In this document: one piece after another, positions 10,280-18,115 of the stretch
Position numbering within the stretch: position 1 is the stretch's first letter
How the letters are laid out: the number at the start of each line of letters is the position of its first letter
From: Fastidiosipila sp.
GTDB lineage: Bacteria > Bacillota > Clostridia > Saccharofermentanales > DTU023
DNA length: 64,000 nucleotides
Reading direction: 5' to 3'
NCBI GenBank assembly: GCA_012511175.1
Contig: JAAZGO010000004.1
Location: 61,804-125,803 of the forward strand
Made by a program: the position numbers and the translations under genes
Notes under the pieces: model-generated
The model's database searches: none
Told to the model about the DNA's origin: nothing
The model's input: only the letters and a program-made list of their open reading frames with translations

Positions 10280-10850
10280 TGCCGCCGTGCTCCATGCGCC
10301 AGGCCCGGGGGCCGTCTTCATAAAGGTTGCTGCCCTGGCTGTCGATGATAACCGTCAGGGGCATGTCCTTGATGGTCAGTCTTCGCAGGGCTTCCGTTCC
10401 AAGCTCCTCCCAGGCCAGAAGCTCCGCCCGGAGAACGGTCTTGGACAAAAGGGCTCCCGCACCGCCGGTTGCGGCAAAATAGACCGCGCCGCATTTCTTC
10501 ATGGCCTCAATGACGGCAAGATCCCGGCAGCCTTTGCCGATCATGCCCCGCAATCCCCTTTCAATCAAATAAGGGGTATAGGGGTCCATGCGGGATGAAG
10601 TCGTGGGCCCGGCTGAACCGATGGCCCGGCCGCCTGTCGCCGGCGTCGGCCCCACATAATAGATGACGGCATCCCTGAGCGGAAAGGGTGGCTCACCGCC
10701 CTCTTTCAAGAGCTCAACCAGACGCTGATGACCTGCGTCACGCAGGGTATAAACCGTCCCCGACAGGAGAACACGGTCACCGGATCGCAGCCTTGCAGCT
10801 GTCTGTTCATCCAGGGGAGCCTGAACCGGGATCCGGGAAGCGCCGTCCAT
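10272..10850 (-). CDS. Class I fumarase-type hydratase, beta subunit (proposed mesaconase)
   Basis: The 192-residue protein corresponds to the C-terminal domain of Fe-S class I fumarases and to TtdB of tartrate dehydratase. The conserved 'GPTTSSRMDPYTP' segment, which binds the substrate carboxylates, and 'GKGCRD' are visible. With the alpha subunit encoded immediately upstream it should hydrate an unsaturated dicarboxylate. In this operon the natural substrate is mesaconate, giving citramalate, but fumarate activity is also likely for the family. Confidence 0.92.
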   Translation of the reverse strand: MDGASRIPVQAPLDEQTAARLRSGDRVLLSGTVYTLRDAGHQRLVELLKEGGEPPFPLRDAVIYYVGPTPATGGRAIGSAGPTTSSRMDPYTPYLIERGLRGMIGKGCRDLAVIEAMKKCGAVYFAATGGAGALLSKTVLRAELLAWEELGTEALRRLTIKDMPLTVIIDSQGSNLYEDGPRAWRMEHGGND

Positions 10851-11695
10851 CAGAGCACCGCTTTCATGTGGCGCGCCACATGGCAGTTGATGTTGCAGGC
10901 GACGGGAAGGCCGGCAATATGGGTCGGCAACACTTCAATAGCGACCGACAGGGCGGTCGTGCGGCCGCCAAGGCCCTGGGGGCCGACGCCCGACTGGTTG
11001 ATCTCCGTCAGCAGAGACTGCTCCAGTTCAGCGTAAAAGGGATCGGGGTGTGGCTGGCCGGTCGCCCTGGCAAGGGCCCGCTTGGCCGCCAGGGCAACCT
11101 GATCGAAACTGCCCCCGATCCCCACCCCGATGACCAGGGGCGGACAGGCGTTGGGTCCTGCCTGGCGGGCCGTTTCGATGACGAAATTCCGGACACCCTC
11201 AATGCCGTCCGCAGGCCGGAGCATGGCCAGGCGGCTCATGTTTTCACTCCCGAAACCCTTGGCAAGAAAGGTCACCGTGACCCGGTCACCCGCAACCAGG
11301 CGGGTGGTCACCAAGGCGGGAGTGTTGTCGCCGGTATTGACCCTGCGCAGGGGGTCACGGACCACAGACATCCTGAGCGCTGCCTTCTGGTAACCCCTCC
11401 GTACGCCCTCATTAATGGCCTCGTAGGGATCCCCGATCAGATGGACATCACGGCCCAGATCCAGAAAAACGACGACCAGGCCGGTATCCTGGCAGATGGG
11501 GATCCGTTCTCCGGCCGCAATGTCGTAGTTGTTCAAGAGCTCCTGGAGGACCGACCGGGCATTGGCCCCATCCTCATGCCGCAAGGCCCCTTCCACGGCA
11601 GCCCGGACATCAGCCGGCAGGTCACAGGCCGCCGGGCCGCACATTTTTTCAACTGCATCGCGCAGAAGGTCGGTATGGAATTGGCGCAAGGCCAC
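10850..11695 (-). CDS. Class I fumarase-type hydratase, alpha subunit (proposed mesaconase)
   Basis: The 281-residue Fe-S subunit carries the cysteines expected to hold the [4Fe-4S] cluster, in the contexts 'ICQDTG' and 'ACNINCH', plus the family stretch 'GVGIGGSFD'. I select the GTG at 11695 because AGGGAGGG lies just upstream; the frame stays open further to 11791 but that extension has no ribosome site and would overlap the promoter. It is the first gene of the glutamate fermentation operon and overlaps its beta partner by a single base. Confidence 0.93.
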   Translation of the reverse strand: MALRQFHTDLLRDAVEKMCGPAACDLPADVRAAVEGALRHEDGANARSVLQELLNNYDIAAGERIPICQDTGLVVVFLDLGRDVHLIGDPYEAINEGVRRGYQKAALRMSVVRDPLRRVNTGDNTPALVTTRLVAGDRVTVTFLAKGFGSENMSRLAMLRPADGIEGVRNFVIETARQAGPNACPPLVIGVGIGGSFDQVALAAKRALARATGQPHPDPFYAELEQSLLTEINQSGVGPQGLGGRTTALSVAIEVLPTHIAGLPVACNINCHVARHMKAVL

Positions 11696-11715
11696 AATTG
11701 ATCCCTCCCTTGCTA

Positions 11716-11749
11716 CTGTGCTTACACAATACGTCATCCTGTGCTGACA
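11716..11749. repeat. Direct repeat CTGTGCTkACA, possible regulator operator
   Basis: CTGTGCTTACA at 11716-11726 and CTGTGCTGACA at 11739-11749 differ in one base and start 23 bp apart, a little over two helical turns. They overlap the -10 and -35 of the operon promoter, a layout suited to repression, perhaps by the GntR-family protein of the same operon. Confidence 0.4.
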
Positions 11750-11754
11750 TGCAA
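11726..11754 (-). promoter_or_regulatory. Candidate promoter of the methylaspartate operon
   Basis: On the minus strand TTGCAT (11754-11749) and TATTGT (11731-11726) are spaced by 17 bases, about 30 bases before the GTG start of the hydratase alpha gene. The -10 and -35 are each touched by one copy of a direct repeat (see 11716-11749). The match to consensus is moderate. Confidence 0.5.
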
Positions 11755-11802
11755 CAGGCTGCCATGAATTCTGACGGCTGCCCTGCATCAATGAAAAAAT
11801 GC

Positions 11803-11832
11803 TTACAAAAGAGAGGGCGGATGGCGTATGAT
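11803..11832 (+). promoter_or_regulatory. Candidate promoter of the P-loop protein gene
   Basis: TTACAA (11803-11808) and TATGAT (11827-11832) are spaced by 18 bases on the plus strand, giving an RNA start near 11840 and a leader of about 65 bases. It diverges from the methylaspartate operon promoter. Confidence 0.4.
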
Positions 11833-11904
11833 AAACACAAGAGCAACCGGTTGGGAGGTGCCTGCAAATTCAGCTGGAACCAACCGGGAAAATGGAGGTA
11901 GTGC

Positions 11905-12318
11905 ATGTACGTTGATGCCATCGTCGGGGGAAAAGGTTCTGGAAAAACACCGCAGATGCTGGAAGAAATGGCAAGTGAAGCGGTTGATGAAAACGCCAAC
12001 ATCATTTTTATCGAATATGGCCATGGGGACCATTTGGTGCCGCATGCTGTGAGACGCATCGATATCAAAGAGTACCCCGTCCGCGGCCTCGACCAGCTGA
12101 TTGCTTTCCTGGCCGGCATGAACGCCAAGGATTATGACATCAGCCATATCTACCTTGACTGCATTTACCAGGTGGCCGGTCAAAGCACTCCCGCTGAATT
12201 ATCCGCCTTCATGAAAAAACTTGAAATCCTGGCCAGGCAGGCCGACTGCAAGATCACGGCGGCACTGAGTTATGACCCGGCCGACCTGCCGGAGGAAATC
12301 AGGCCTTTCGCCCGCTGA
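11905..12318 (+). CDS. Small P-loop ATP-binding protein, function unknown
   Basis: The 137-residue protein begins with a Walker A motif, GGKGSGKT (residues 8-15), followed by a hydrophobic strand 'NIIFIEYGHGD' and a Walker-B-like strand 'ISHIYLDCIYQ'. The layout is a minimal RecA/kinase-like core without a recognisable partner domain. Related small proteins are sometimes labelled PilT-like, but nothing here supports a pilus role. GGAGG sits 6 bases before the ATG. I cannot assign a function. Confidence 0.8.
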   Translation: MYVDAIVGGKGSGKTPQMLEEMASEAVDENANIIFIEYGHGDHLVPHAVRRIDIKEYPVRGLDQLIAFLAGMNAKDYDISHIYLDCIYQVAGQSTPAELSAFMKKLEILARQADCKITAALSYDPADLPEEIRPFAR

Positions 12319-12348
12319 CCAATCCGGTGCGCCGGTGATATTTGCTCC

Positions 12349-12376
12349 TTTTCAGAATGATTTATTTTGCTATACT
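12349..12376 (+). promoter_or_regulatory. Candidate mscL promoter
   Basis: TTTTCA (12349-12354) and TATACT (12371-12376) are separated by 16 bases, placing RNA start near 12383 and the ATG of mscL about 45 bases downstream. Confidence 0.4.
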
Positions 12377-12427
12377 TGTCCCAATAAAAAGGCTTTATGA
12401 ATCCATATCGTGGGAGTGACAAGAAAG

Positions 12428-12841
12428 ATGTTTAAAGAATTCAAGGAATTTATCACACATGGAAACGTCATGGACGCTGCCATCGGCTTTGTCATCGGCC
12501 TTGCCTTCAAGGCTATCGTTGACAGTGTCGTCAATGATATCCTCATGCCCATTGTCGGTTTCCTGACGGCCGGCATCGACTTCACCAACCTGAAAATTGT
12601 TCTCAAGGAGGCGGTTGCGGGTGTGTCGGAAGAGGTCGCCATTACTTACGGCCAATTAATCCAATCCATTCTCAGCTTCCTCATCATCGCCTTCTTCCTT
12701 TTCCTGGTCATGAAAGGCTTGAATAAAATGCGCAGGAAAAAGACCGAAGAAGAGGCAGCGACCGAAGAGGAGACCGCGGAGGAGACTGAAATCGGCCTGC
12801 TGAAAGACATTCGCCAGCTTCTCTCCGACAAGGAGAAATAG
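12428..12841 (+). CDS. mscL: Large-conductance mechanosensitive channel
   Basis: The 137-residue protein begins 'MFKEFKEFITHGNVMDAAIG', the amphipathic N-terminus and first half of TM1 of MscL, with a second membrane helix at about residues 75-98. The charged C-terminus (many Glu/Lys and a final helix 'IGLLKDIRQLLSD') matches the cytoplasmic bundle. It opens under membrane tension to release solutes during osmotic downshift. I use the ATG at 12428, which gives the family N-terminus, instead of the GTG at 12410. GGGAG precedes it. Confidence 0.96.
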   Translation: MFKEFKEFITHGNVMDAAIGFVIGLAFKAIVDSVVNDILMPIVGFLTAGIDFTNLKIVLKEAVAGVSEEVAITYGQLIQSILSFLIIAFFLFLVMKGLNKMRRKKTEEEAATEEETAEETEIGLLKDIRQLLSDKEK

Positions 12842-12908
12842 GTGTGACTGCCGTGCCTGCGACTTTGTGCCAATGAATGCCTGTCACGGCCGCAATAAAA
12901 AAGACACT

Positions 12909-12936
12909 TTTGCGCAGGCCGACCGCCTGGCGCAAA
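12909..12936 (+). ncRNA. Structured leader hairpin upstream of the zinc-ribbon gene
   Basis: TTTGCGC (12909-12915) pairs with GCGCAAA (12930-12936), extended by AGG/CCT with one bulged G. Two further small dyads (GTGG..CCAC and GGTGAGTCACC) lie between it and the GGAGG of the next gene. The region could be a leader regulatory RNA or simply the separator after mscL; no known riboswitch consensus is recognised and no U-tract is present. Confidence 0.3.
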
Positions 12937-12984
12937 CCTGTGGCTCCACGGTGAGTCACCGCCCGTCCTGAAGGAGGAAAAAGC

Positions 12985-13710
12985 ATGTATTGTACGAATT
13001 GTGGAGCCCCTAACGCGGATAACGCAGCATTCTGCACGTCCTGTGGCTCACCCTTGAAGGCCCAGGAGTCCGGAAAACCCGCACCGCCGCAGCAGCCGGC
13101 CTATGCGCCGCCGCAGCAGCCGGCTTATGCGCCGCCGCCAGCGCCACCAGCTCAGCAAGCGCCCTACCCGCCCCAGCCACCGCAACCGCAACAGGCGCCC
13201 TACCCGCCGCATCCGCCGCAACAGGTGCCCTACCCGCCCCAGCAGCCTTATCCGCAGCAGCATCCCGGCTATGGCTATCCGCAACAGGCACCGCCGAAGA
13301 AGAAGAAAACCGGGCTGATCATCGGCATCGCAGCCGGTGTGGCTGTCATCGTGATCGCCGTCGTCCTTATCCTGGTCCTTGGCGGAGGTGGAGGCGGAGG
13401 TATCTCTGGCAAATGGGTCGTCACAGACACCGAGGGCTGGAGCGACTACGAGGAAGGACTCATATTCAACTTCAAGGGCGGCACCCTGACCTTCGAAGCG
13501 CCCAAGGGAACACCTGATGAACTCAAGGGCATGTATGAGTTGATGAACATGATCAAGACCAAATACAAGACTTCGGGTGATACGCTGACGCTGACGGTCG
13601 AGTTTTTCGGCCAGAAAGAGGAGACCGTTATGCATTATGTGCTGGAAGGCGATACCTTGAAACTGTTCGATGAAGACAATGATGTGACGGTTTTGAAACG
13701 GACCAAATAG
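12985..13710 (+). CDS. Zinc-ribbon, Pro/Gln-rich, single-pass membrane protein
   Basis: Residues 3-21 hold a zinc ribbon with two Cys-x2-Cys knuckles ('CTNCG', 'CTSCG'). Residues ~28-105 are a low-complexity Pro/Gln/Tyr repeat (units like 'PPQQPAYA' and 'PYPPQ'). A membrane helix follows at ~112-133 after a Lys cluster, then a Gly run and a C-terminal domain starting 'ISGKWVVTDTEGW', which looks like a small lipocalin-like or DUF5640-like beta domain outside the cell. GGAGG lies 7 bases before the ATG. Its function is unknown; the architecture is common in Clostridia. Confidence 0.88.
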   Translation: MYCTNCGAPNADNAAFCTSCGSPLKAQESGKPAPPQQPAYAPPQQPAYAPPPAPPAQQAPYPPQPPQPQQAPYPPHPPQQVPYPPQQPYPQQHPGYGYPQQAPPKKKKTGLIIGIAAGVAVIVIAVVLILVLGGGGGGGISGKWVVTDTEGWSDYEEGLIFNFKGGTLTFEAPKGTPDELKGMYELMNMIKTKYKTSGDTLTLTVEFFGQKEETVMHYVLEGDTLKLFDEDNDVTVLKRTK

Positions 13711-13732
13711 CCTGCTTGTCACTTCTCGCAGC

Positions 13733-13761
13733 AAGACCGGCGCGCCGCGCCGGTCTTTTCT
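13733..13761 (+). terminator. Terminator after the zinc-ribbon gene
   Basis: AAGACCGGCG (13733-13742) pairs with CGCCGGTCTT (13748-13757), followed by TTTC. It lies 23 bases after the stop and between two converging genes, so it may also help end the minus-strand transcript. Confidence 0.85.
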
Positions 13762-13796
13762 TTCAGCCCTGAGGCCAAGTCGGCCGCATGCTCAAC

Positions 13797-15764
13797 TTAG
13801 CCTTGCGAAGGCGGTATCTCCTCAGTCATGAAGACAAATTGAACGCTGGCAACCTTTTTGTTTTGATCCGACACAAATGAAACCGTTTCAAAGCCTTCAT
13901 TGCTGAATTCATCCAGTTTTTCACGTATGGCCTCTTCAAAGAGTGCCCGCAGGCCGGAGGTTTCATCCCGCATCCGGGAGGCCCCCGAATCAAGCTGCCC
14001 CAAACCCTTTCCGAAAGGGACCAGTCCATCACTGTAGTACTGATCCAGGCCGTCTTTCAGCTGGGAGACCCCGCCGACGTATTCAGCCGTTCCTGAGGAC
14101 AGGCCCGGCTGTCCCTGACTTCCTTCAATACCCTCCACCAGTCCCCCGACTCCCTCATCGATGTAACGGGTCAGGCCGCGGTGAAGCTCCGCGTAACCTC
14201 GCTGCAGCTCAAATAATCCATCGATCAGGTCTCCCACCTGTCCGATCATGGGGCCGGCCGTCTCGATCATGGCCAGGATTTCTTCTGCCTTGTCAAGCAG
14301 TATTTTGATTTCTTCGATCATCTCCGAAGCGGACATGTCAAGATCCGGCAGACTCTCCATAAGGTCTGACAGGATCTCAAGCAGGTCTTTGAGCAGGCCA
14401 AGCTGGTTGGCGATCCGGCCCAGCCTCGCGAGCTGGTCGTACACTTCTTCCGGGAGGGGAACGACAAGATCGAATTTTTCTTCCAGATAGCTTTTCCAGC
14501 CATCAGCGGTCTCCGGAAGCTCTTCAGCCTCAGGCAAATCCAGCTCCCGGATCAACTCAATCAGTTCCTGCAGGACGTTACGGAGTTCCTCGAGTTCCGA
14601 TTCATAACCGGCAAGCATTTCGAGAACCCTGCCCAAGGCCTCGATGTATTCTCTGGCTTCATTAAGCCGTTCCAGATCTTCCTCGCCGAATTCAGGGAGG
14701 TCAAGCGAATCAATCTGGTCGCGGGCGGGCAGATTGTCTGTGATCATGGTCAATCCATCAAGAATCTGTTTGGATCCTTTTTTCAGCTTATTGCCTTCAT
14801 CCAGCAGGGTTCGGGCACCCTTGCCGAGCTCTCCCACCCCCTCCTGAAGTTTGCGGCCTCCGTCAGCCAATTCACCGGCGCCAGATTTGATTTCGCGAAA
14901 AGCCGCCAGGAGATCACTGTAGCCCTTTTTGAGCTGGGCTGTTCCCTTGGCAAATTCAGCGATGCCATCGGAGAGCTGGTCCAGCGGTTCGAGCTCTTCT
15001 TCCATGTCAGACAGGTCGACATCAAAGGCCAGAAGTACACCAGCCAGGGTAATCTGACCCATGGCAAAATCCCTGACCTCCATGACAAGCCTGATCATGG
15101 TCTCCTGACCGGGCAGAACGATGTAGTTGATTTCCTGTTCAATTCCGGCAGAAGAGACGAGGAAACCCTCGCTTGCCGCTCGCATGAGGACACGGTCAGG
15201 ATCGATCGGGATACTGATCTGGAGAGCATAGTGTTCGAAAAAAGAGGGGTCCACCGCCTGGTTCCGCGTGATCGCCAGCTCCATCTCCAGATGACCGGAT
15301 ATGCCGGACAAGGTTTCGGGCTGAACCTCGGCTCCGTCAAGCCGGTAGCTGATCCGGAAATTCCAGGGCAGTTGTTTTGTTCTCATATTTCCCTGGTAGT
15401 AATAGTGGCCTTCGACCCCCTCCATGGTGACAACTGATCCCTGCTGGACGGGCGGCACGCTCCCCGTCAGCTGCACGACGCTCTCGTAATCGCCGTAATC
15501 AGTGAGCGTCATTTTGGATTGCGGATAAAAGTGGTTGACCACATAGATTTGGGCAACCTTGCCCGAGGCATCCAATTTGGCATAGACAACTTCCCGCTTG
15601 CTCCCGTCGCCGTCATTGAAGATGACCAGCTCTTTCTCCTTGTCAGCGCGAACAAGGCCGGGAACCAGAGACAAAAAGACCGCCATCAGCAGAAAACCAG
15701 CCAGCGGCTTCAACCAACTCCCGCGGTTTTTCCGCCTTCTTTTTCTTACACGCTTTTTGATCAT
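13797..15764 (-). CDS. Secreted heptad-repeat protein partnering an MMPL transporter
   Basis: The 655-residue protein starts with a very basic stretch and a signal peptide/anchor (~residues 19-40, ending near 'VRADKEK'). A beta-rich domain (~45-250) is followed by a long helical region with regularly spaced Leu and Gly ('ELADGGRKLQEGVGELGKGA'), the pattern seen in YhgE/Pip-like proteins and in MmpL-associated proteins. No C-terminal membrane segment is evident, so it probably acts at the cell surface or anchored by its N-terminus. Its start overlaps the stop of the MMPL gene by 4 bases, so the two are co-translated and likely form one complex. Substrate unknown. Confidence 0.85.
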   Translation of the reverse strand: MIKKRVRKRRRKNRGSWLKPLAGFLLMAVFLSLVPGLVRADKEKELVIFNDGDGSKREVVYAKLDASGKVAQIYVVNHFYPQSKMTLTDYGDYESVVQLTGSVPPVQQGSVVTMEGVEGHYYYQGNMRTKQLPWNFRISYRLDGAEVQPETLSGISGHLEMELAITRNQAVDPSFFEHYALQISIPIDPDRVLMRAASEGFLVSSAGIEQEINYIVLPGQETMIRLVMEVRDFAMGQITLAGVLLAFDVDLSDMEEELEPLDQLSDGIAEFAKGTAQLKKGYSDLLAAFREIKSGAGELADGGRKLQEGVGELGKGARTLLDEGNKLKKGSKQILDGLTMITDNLPARDQIDSLDLPEFGEEDLERLNEAREYIEALGRVLEMLAGYESELEELRNVLQELIELIRELDLPEAEELPETADGWKSYLEEKFDLVVPLPEEVYDQLARLGRIANQLGLLKDLLEILSDLMESLPDLDMSASEMIEEIKILLDKAEEILAMIETAGPMIGQVGDLIDGLFELQRGYAELHRGLTRYIDEGVGGLVEGIEGSQGQPGLSSGTAEYVGGVSQLKDGLDQYYSDGLVPFGKGLGQLDSGASRMRDETSGLRALFEEAIREKLDEFSNEGFETVSFVSDQNKKVASVQFVFMTEEIPPSQG

Positions 15765-17905
15765 GGCCTACCTCGCAGCAGAAGGGAATTTCCCTGAATT
15801 TTTCTTCTTGTCCCCGTTTTCTTTGTGGCCCGCCGGTAAGAAAACCGGTCCGGGATCATGGCCAGTCTCCATGTCGTCTTTTCGATGAAGCGGTCAAAGA
15901 GTCTGAGCAGATTGGGGAGCAGGAAGAGGACCATCAGAAGCGATGTCAAGGCCCCCCTGCCCAGGACACTCCCCAGTTCCGAGACAACTGAAATGCTTGA
16001 AACAAAACGCAGGGTGAAGCCGGCCGCCGCCAGGATCAGGGCCGGCGGAATAATGGAACCGGCGACGGTCTGCACTGTTTTCATGGCCGCTTCCTTCCGG
16101 TTCAGCAGCTGGCGGTGATCAATGTAGTGCTGGGCCATCAGGATGCCGTAGTCAACTGTCGCGCCGAGCTGGACGGTGCTGATGACCAGGTAACCGATGA
16201 AATTGAGCGGAGTGCCTGTAAGATAAGGCACGGCCAGATTGACCCAGACCGAGAGCTCGATGGTGAGCACCAGCAGCACCGGCAGGGCAAGCGAACGGAA
16301 AGCCATCATGATAACCAATGCAATGGCCAAAATGGCCAGGCCGTTGACAATAACCAGATCCTGGTTGATGGTGGTCTTCATGTCCAAAAGCACAAAATTG
16401 GCACCGGCAAGGTGGGTTCCTCCCTGCGGATAAGCCTGGTCGGCCATGTCCCTGATCCGCTCGGCCAGCTCATAAGTCTCAGGGCTCTCAGCCGGCGACT
16501 CGGCAATCAGAATCAGGCGGCTGTAGTGGTCTGAGATCAGGGCTGAAATGATCCTGTCAGGCAGCAGATCAGGCGGGATACCTGTTCCGACCTGGGTGAC
16601 ATAGCCGACGACTGATTTCATCTCGGGCAGGGCCAGCAGGTCTTCAGCCAATTTTTCCTCCGTAGCCCACTGACCTTTGGGAACCAGCAGAACCATCTGC
16701 ATATTCTCTCCAAAGTGCTGGTTCAAGCGCTCCTCATCCCGCGCTTCCCGCGACCCTTGCGGAAAACTCCTGGCTCCGTACAGGAAGTGGTTGGACCGCT
16801 GTCCGATATAGGCCGGGAGAATGATCAGGGCGGCGGCTATCATGACCGGAACGCCGATACGGACAACCAGGCGGCTGAACCCCTTAAAAGACGGCAAGAG
16901 CGTCCTGTGCGTCGTCTTGTCGATGATCTTATAGGTGTAGACAGCCAGAACCGGCAAGAGCAAAAAGACACTCAGGAGACTCAGAAGAACGCCTTTGGCC
17001 AAGACAATGCCCAGATCGGGGCCGATACGGAAGCGCATGAAGACCAGGGTCAGGAAACCAAAGAAGGTGGTCAGGGCCGAGGACAGAATGGGGGCAAAGC
17101 TCTTGACAATGGCCAGCCGCATGGCCTCCTCAATCGAATGCCCCTCCTCCCTGTAATCACTGAAACGGTGCAGGAGGAAGATGGCGTAGTCCATGGAAAC
17201 AGCCAGTTGCAGAATCGAGGCCACTGCCTGGGTGATAAAGGATACATCTTTGAAAATGATGTTGGATCCCATGTTGAGGAGTACACCTGCGAAGATCACG
17301 ATCATAAACAGAACCGGTTCAAACCAGGATTTGGTCGCAATCATCAGAATCAAGAGGGCAACGGGCACCGCGATCATGATGATCCGGGTGATCTCCAGGG
17401 TAATGGCCTGCTGCATGTTGGCCATCTCAACCACCTGGCCCCGCACCGCCCCTTCAGGGCCCGCCAGCTCTTGCAGCTCCCCGAGAACATCCTGAGCCTT
17501 GGCCTCCTCGTCAACGGTCAGGTGGTAAAGAGCCATGCCGTCCTTGTAGAAACCCTCGACTATTTTGCGGTCAAGCAGCTCGATAGGAGTCGCAAGGTCA
17601 ACCTGATCGTTCAGCCAGAGGACTTCTTTGACGTAGGGAAGGGCGGCGAGCTTTTCCTTGAAATTCAGGGCCTGTGAAATGGACAGATCCGGCACACCGA
17701 TTTCCACGTTGGGGATATCCTGATCGTATTCATCCGCCATGGTCTCGATGGCGATGGTTGAGGCGGCTTTTTTGGGAACATAGGAGAAAAGATCAAAATT
17801 GGTTTTTACCCGGGTAGCATAGAAAGCACTGACAGCCGACAGCGCGATAAAGAGCACCAGGATGGCGCCCTTGCATTTGATAATGAGTTCCGCAAGTTTT
17901 CCCAT
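15761..17905 (-). CDS. MMPL/RND-family transporter
   Basis: The 714-residue protein has the RND layout: TM1 near residue 15-35, an extracellular loop, a block of membrane helices, a second loop and a second block ending near residue 690. 'SMDYAIFLLHRFSDYREEG' is the MMPL/SSD signature; the second half carries the matching 'TVDYGILMAQHYIDHRQ'. Such proteins move lipids, siderophores or drugs with the proton gradient. I take the ATG at 17905 (GGAAGAG just upstream); the open frame extends to a TTG at 17992, but that lies in the promoter. A TetR regulator diverges from it. Confidence 0.92.
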   Translation of the reverse strand: MGKLAELIIKCKGAILVLFIALSAVSAFYATRVKTNFDLFSYVPKKAASTIAIETMADEYDQDIPNVEIGVPDLSISQALNFKEKLAALPYVKEVLWLNDQVDLATPIELLDRKIVEGFYKDGMALYHLTVDEEAKAQDVLGELQELAGPEGAVRGQVVEMANMQQAITLEITRIIMIAVPVALLILMIATKSWFEPVLFMIVIFAGVLLNMGSNIIFKDVSFITQAVASILQLAVSMDYAIFLLHRFSDYREEGHSIEEAMRLAIVKSFAPILSSALTTFFGFLTLVFMRFRIGPDLGIVLAKGVLLSLLSVFLLLPVLAVYTYKIIDKTTHRTLLPSFKGFSRLVVRIGVPVMIAAALIILPAYIGQRSNHFLYGARSFPQGSREARDEERLNQHFGENMQMVLLVPKGQWATEEKLAEDLLALPEMKSVVGYVTQVGTGIPPDLLPDRIISALISDHYSRLILIAESPAESPETYELAERIRDMADQAYPQGGTHLAGANFVLLDMKTTINQDLVIVNGLAILAIALVIMMAFRSLALPVLLVLTIELSVWVNLAVPYLTGTPLNFIGYLVISTVQLGATVDYGILMAQHYIDHRQLLNRKEAAMKTVQTVAGSIIPPALILAAAGFTLRFVSSISVVSELGSVLGRGALTSLLMVLFLLPNLLRLFDRFIEKTTWRLAMIPDRFSYRRATKKTGTRRKIQGNSLLLRGRP

Positions 17906-17962
17906 GCTCTTCCAATTGCCTGAAAGGCCGTTTGCTCCAATGTTACGGCCCCTCTTTTCCGC

Positions 17963-17992
17963 AGTATAATAAGCACAAATGCCGGACTGCAA
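17963..17992 (-). promoter_or_regulatory. Candidate promoter of the MMPL operon
   Basis: On the minus strand TTGCAG (17992-17987) and TATACT (17968-17963) are spaced by 18 bases, about 58 bases before the MMPL start codon. The putative operator dyads lie 31-115 bases upstream of it, toward the TetR gene. Confidence 0.5.
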
Positions 17993-18022
17993 GTAACGGA
18001 TTTACAACATCTGTCTTTTAGT

Positions 18023-18034
18023 CGACACATGTCG
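18023..18034. promoter_or_regulatory. Short dyad CGACA-CA-TGTCG, possible TetR operator
   Basis: Five-base arms with a two-base centre lie in the 210-base gap between the divergent MMPL and TetR genes. Position and symmetry suit a TetR-family binding site. Confidence 0.4.
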
Positions 18035-18044
18035 TATTATTGTT

Positions 18045-18082
18045 AAGATTGTGTTACGATTGTCACAAGAAAACACAATCTT
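18045..18082. repeat. Perfect 11-bp inverted repeat in the TetR/MMPL intergenic region
   Basis: AAGATTGTGTT (18045-18055) and AACACAATCTT (18072-18082) are exact complements with a 16-base spacer. It lies 34 bases before the TetR ATG and may be an autoregulatory operator or a leader hairpin. A possible plus promoter, TCGACA (18022-18027) and TAAGAT (18044-18049) with 16 bases between, would put RNA start inside the repeat. Confidence 0.5.
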
Positions 18083-18115
18083 TCAGGATTCAGCGGGTCC
18101 AAAGGAAATCAAATC

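Noticed and set aside
12842..12984. Known riboswitch (c-di-GMP-I, ydaO or cobalamin type)
   Set aside because: None of their conserved core sequences could be found; only generic hairpins are visible.
13081..13290. Tandem repeats considered as a CRISPR-like or satellite array
   Set aside because: They are in-frame degenerate Pro/Gln codon repeats of the zinc-ribbon protein, without regular spacers.
16715..17677. Long plus-strand open frame (320 codons) opposite the MMPL gene
   Set aside because: Composition is rich in His, Gln and Arg with no domain pattern; it is the antisense shadow of a well-supported transporter gene.
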